64,000 bases of DNA, from assembly GCF_030247195.1 (NCBI RefSeq), contig NC_080671.1, forward strand, positions 183,561,725 to 183,625,724. The letters are read 5' to 3'. The notes under the pieces are model-generated. The model was given only the letters and a program-made list of their open reading frames with translations. It did not search any database and was not told where the DNA came from. Both the position numbers and the translations under genes were made by a program. Source of the stretch: Topomyia yanbarensis (taxonomy: Eukaryota > Arthropoda > Insecta > Diptera > Culicidae). Of this stretch, positions 44,801 to 50,800 are shown piece by piece (within the stretch, counting starts at the first letter, position 1; every line of letters starts with the position of its first letter).

Positions 44801-47800
44801 AGTGATCTAGATCTGCGATTAGAAGTAATTTGGTGACCATTTCAATAGTTTTTAGCCTCTGAGGTATTAAGATTGTACCGATTTATATGGGAAATTCCAG
44901 TGTATCCTTACTAACACCCCTGTAACTCCGGAAGCAAGAGTCAGAACAGAATGAAATTCAGCAGCAGTCAATGGTATTACTGTATCTTTCATTTGAAATC
45001 AAGTTTGTAAAAATCGGTAGAGAATTCGTTGGGGAGTGGGTGTGATATTAGCTTAGGAACTTGGCGGGTTCCCCGGGGGCGTCATGAACTGTCATAGGTG
45101 GCCAATGTGGTCAAAGCTGCTTTGATTGATCATTAGTGATCCAGACCCGCAAACTAGAGTAATGTTACATAAATTTTAATATGTTTTACATAATTTGAAC
45201 ATCATGGTGGTACCAGTTTATATGGGAATTTGCTGTGTGACCGCACTCTTCAACCCGTAACTCCGGAACCGGAAGTCGGATCAACTAAAAATTCAATAGC
45301 AGCTTATGGGAGCGTTATACCTTTCATATGAAACTAACGAAAATCGGTTCAGCCATCTCTGAGAAAATTGTGTGAGTTTAAATGACACACACACATACAC
45401 ACACACACACATACATACACACACACAGACATTTGCCGATCTCGACGAACTGAATCGAATGGTGTATGACACTCGGCCCTCCGGGCCTCCGTTAAAAAGT
45501 CGATTTTTACAGTGATTGCATAGCCTTTCTTTATATGAGAAACGCAAAACTTAACAAAAAAGGTGTATTTCGACAGTAGACTCTTACGCCCTGATCATAT
45601 GTTACTCAAGAGTTTATTTATAAAAGAAAAAGATCCTAACACGTAGCGAACAGAGATAACACATAGCTGGTAATGACGACACCATCGTTACCAAGAGTTG
45701 AAGGGGAGATTTTGGTTAACCACGGTAACAATGTTGACACATGTTGGAATTTTACTATATATAAAGTCTTTGATTCTTGAATATTCATAACGCTGTTCAA
45801 TGGTAAAATGTATTCACGACACAGATTCCCATACCCTTATTAAACGATCGGCCCAGTCAAGCCAATCGAAAAATGAGCCGGAATTTCGGCTTGCTTCTGT
45901 CGGAGCTCCGGCTTAGTGACAAAACCGATTCCGAGTGAGCCGAAATTTCGATGGAAACCAGCAATTCCGAACCGTTTTTCGGATGGGTTGTACGAGGGGA
46001 ATAGGTTTAGTTCTAATTTGCTTCAGTCACCATTACGGCAAAGTTCGTCAACAAGCGTCTTGAATTTTTTTAATTTATTTACATTTAGCTGCATAATTAC
46101 GACTATTTTGCTTATGAAAACATTATTGTTCTAGTTTCTATCAAAACGATCTAATTTTTAGCCATTTTATATTTTATACTAACACAAATATTAATTTGAA
46201 AGCTATCAACCGCATCTTAACATTTGTCAGTCTCATGATATCTCTCCATATCTTTGGTGCCGAGAGAAATCCTAAAAGCTTCAGTCTTTGAGAATTTTGC
46301 TAGTAACCAGAAGACTATATTGACGACGATTTACAATAGTAGCGTTCACTTTAGTCTTAAACTTACCAGCAAAATTCCGAAAAACTATATAAGATGATAC
46401 CGAGGTTCGTAAATTTTAGCTTGCAAGAGTATACTGACATGAAAATTTTTTGTCTTAGATATCAGAGCTTTGCTTCCTTCATTGCGATTATTATTGTTAT
46501 CATAAAAATATTCCTCTCGCAGCCATTCACGAATACGTAAATCCCTGTCAACCCAGCCCTTGTGGTCCAAACAGTCAGTGTCGAGAGATCAATGGCCAAG
46601 CAGTGTGCTCATGTCTTCCAACATACATCGGATCACCTCCTAGTTGTCGTCCTGAATGTGTCACTAGTTCAGAATGCTCTTTGGACAGAGCCTGCATCAA
46701 TCAAAAATGTGTCGATCCATGTCCGGGTACATGCGGAACTAATGCTCGATGTAACATTAAAAATCATAGTCCCATCTGCTCTTGCCAATCGGGATACACA
46801 GGAGATCCCTTCACTCGATGCTATCCAAATCCACGTAAGATTCATTACTCATCACAGTTTGTTTCATTCTAAACTCATGCACCTTTTTTAACCAGCTCCC
46901 CCACAAGACACTCAAATCATTACCCGAGATCCATGCGTTCCTTTACCATGCGGTCCCAATTCTCAGTGTAGAAACATCAACGGTGTACCCTCCTGCTCGT
47001 GTCTATCGAACTACCTCGGATCTCCACCCAATTGTAGACCAGAATGTTCGATAAATGCAGAATGTCCAAGTAATCAAGCTTGTATGAATGAAAAATGCCG
47101 AGATCCGTGTCCAGGATCGTGTGGTATTGGGGCACGATGCAGTGTGATCAATCATACACCAATTTGTACTTGCGAGCCCGGTTACACTGGAGATCCCTTT
47201 TCGAATTGCTATCCTGAGCCACCTCCGCCGCGAGAACCGGTCAATGATGATCCATGCAATCCGTCACCTTGTGGACCAAACGCGCAATGTAGTAATGGAA
47301 TTTGTTCGTGTCTACCGGAATACCAAGGAGATCCATATCAAGGTTGTAGACCAGAGTGCGTGCTGAATTCTGATTGTCCACGAGATAAGGCCTGTATTAG
47401 AAGCAAATGTGTCGATCCTTGCCCTGGAACCTGCGGACAGGACGCGATATGCGAAGTTATTAACCACATACCAATGTGCAGCTGTCCTGCTGGTAGACAA
47501 GGAAACGCATTTGTACAATGTAGACCTCAACAAACTCCTATGGAGACAAATCCATGCAACCCTACTCCATGCGGACCTAATAGTCAGTGTCGTGAAATCA
47601 ATGGACAGGCGGTATGCTCATGTGTACCAGGGTTCATCGGAAGCCCACCTACTTGTAGACCAGAGTGTGTTGTTAGCTCAGAGTGCCCCCAAAATCAAGC
47701 CTGTAACAATCAAAAGTGTAGAGATCCATGTCCTGGTACATGCGGCATCGGAGCTAGGTGCTCGGTCATGAATCATAACCCAATCTGCAGCTGCCCAGAA

Positions 47801-50800
47801 CGTTATACTGGCGATCCTTTCTCACGTTGTCAATCTATAAGTATGTCGTGTTTGGAACACTTTTTGAGGCAATCATTGCATATTAATTTCTTTCAGTCGA
47901 AACACCTGTTCAAATGACTCCACTCAATCCTTGCCAGCCCTCACCGTGTGGTCCTAATGCAGTTTGTCGTCCAATTGGTGATTCTCCCTCGTGCACGTGT
48001 ATAGATACTATGATTGGAGCACCTCCGAATTGCCGACCAGAATGCGTCAGTAATTCAGAGTGTGCAAGTAATCGTGCATGTATCAGACAAAAATGCCAAG
48101 ATCCTTGCACTGGTGCATGTGGATCAAATGCTGAGTGCCGAGTCGTTAGTCACACTCCAATGTGTATATGCTCCGTCGGATTCACTGGTGATCCATTTAG
48201 TCAGTGTACACCTGTACAACAAGATGTTCCAAGGGAACCATCATCTCCATGCACGCCAAGTCCCTGTGGAGCCAACGCCATCTGTAGGGAACAAAATGGA
48301 GCGGGATCCTGTACTTGCATGGAAGATCACCTCGGAAACCCGTACGAGGGATGTCGACCAGAATGTGTTCTGAACTCCGATTGTCCTTCTAACCGCGCAT
48401 GTATACGAAACAAATGCCAAGATCCATGTCCAGGAACGTGTGGACAGAACGCAAATTGCGAAGTCGTTAATCATTTGCCATCTTGTACGTGCTTTGAAAG
48501 ATATGAGGGAGATCCGTTCCGATTCTGTAGCCTGCAACAAAAAGAACGTAAGCACTAAATTTGAAACCCCAACTTGAGGTACCATTCAGACAGTGACTAT
48601 CAGATTGCACTTTTTTGAATATATGATTGAGCGCTAGCAGTACCTAGAAAAGATTAGCACTAAGCACCAATCTTATAATTTGTTTCTCTTCATAAAATTT
48701 TCTAATATTTTGGTAGAGTTTTACATCTTTCAATTTTAAAGAAAATTTGTATAACTACATCCAAAGAGCGGTTTTTTGTACAACTCTTTCAAAATCAATT
48801 CTAATGAATGTATTATGTACGCTATTCATCTCATAGCCATCAACGAATTCGTGAATCCTTGCCAACCAAGCCCATGCGGTTCGAACAGTCAATGTCGGGA
48901 GATCAATGGTCAAGCTGTGTGTTCATGTCTTCCGACATACATCGGATCCCCTCCAGGATGTCGACCTGAATGTGTCACTAGTTCGGAGTGTTCTTTAGAT
49001 AAAGCGTGTGACAATCAGAAATGTATCGATCCGTGTCCAGGAACCTGCGGAACCAATGCACATTGTAACGTTAAAAACCATAGCCCCATCTGTTCCTGTC
49101 AATCTGGATACACTGGAGATCCATTCACTCGGTGTTATCCTAACCAACGTAAGAAAACGCACACACGTTTACAAGTCAAGCCCAATCTCATATACATTTT
49201 CTCATATAGCTCCCACACAAGACACTCAAATCATTGCCCGAGATCCTTGCATTCCTTCGCCATGCGGCCCCAATTCCCAGTGTCGAAATACCAACGGAAT
49301 TCCTTCGTGCTCATGTCTAGTCAACTATATAGGAATGCCTCCCAACTGTAGACCAGAATGTTCAATCAATGCTGAGTGTCCCAGTAACCAGGCATGTATG
49401 AATGAGAGATGCCGTGATCCGTGCCCAGGATCATGTGGTATTGGTGCCAGATGTAACGTGATCAATCACACACCGATTTGTACTTGCGAACCCGGTTACA
49501 CTGGAGATCCATTTACAAATTGTTACCCCGAATCGCCTCCACCGAAAGCACCAGTCAACGATGATCCATGCAATCCATCGCCTTGTGGACCGAACGCTCA
49601 GTGTAGCAATGGTGTCTGCTCCTGTCTACTAGAATACCAAGGAGATCCATATCAAGGATGTAGACCAGAATGCGTACTCAATTCTGATTGCTCTCGAGAT
49701 AAAGCTTGTATTCGGAGTAAATGCGTTGATCCCTGTCCTGGAACCTGTGGACAGGAAGCGATATGCGAAGTTATTAATCACATACCCATGTGCAGTTGTC
49801 CAAATGGAATGACAGGTAACGCATTCATAATATGCAGGCCGCAGCAGACACCAGTGGAAACGAATCCATGTAATCCATCACCATGCGGACCGAACAGTCA
49901 ATGTCGTGAAATCAATGCGCAGGCGGTATGCTCTTGTGTACCAGGGTTCATCGGGAGTCCCCCAACTTGTAGACCAGAATGTGTCACCAGCTCGGAATGC
50001 CCGCAGAAACAGGCTTGTAACAATCAAAAATGTAGAGATCCCTGCCTAGGAACATGTGGCGTGGGCGCTTTATGTTCAGTCGTGAATCATAATCCCATTT
50101 GTGTCTGTCCAGAACGCTACACTGGTGATCCATTCGTCCGTTGTCAGCTCATCAGTAAGACAAACTTAGCAAATTGCCATCATCTCATTCTCTAGTAACA
50201 TCTCATATCTCATAATTTCAGTCACACAACCTATTCAAATGAACCCGGTTAACCCATGCCAACCTTCTCCCTGTGGACCTAATGCTCAATGTCGACCTGT
50301 GAATGATTCACCATCGTGTACTTGTGTAGATGGCATGACTGGTGCACCCCCGAATTGTCGTCCGGAATGTATCAGTAATTCAGATTGCACAAATAGCCTT
50401 GCATGTATTCATCAGAAATGTCAAAACCCTTGCATTGGCGCCTGTGGCACCAATGCCGAATGTAGAGTGGTCAGTCACACTCCCATGTGCATTTGCTCTA
50501 CCGGATTCACAGGCGATCCATTCACACAATGCTCCATAGCGCAACAAGATATAGAAAGAGAACCAATTTCACCGTGTACTCCAAGTCCATGCGGAGCAAA
50601 TGCTGTTTGTAAACAGCAAAACGGCGCCGGATCCTGCTCATGCGTAGAGGATCACTTCGGTAATCCTTACGAAGGTTGCCGACCAGAATGTGTTTTGAAC
50701 TCGGATTGTCCATCAAACCGGGCATGTACTCGCAACAAATGTCAAGATCCGTGCCCCGGAACATGTGGACAAAATGCGGAATGCCAAGTCGTTAATCACT

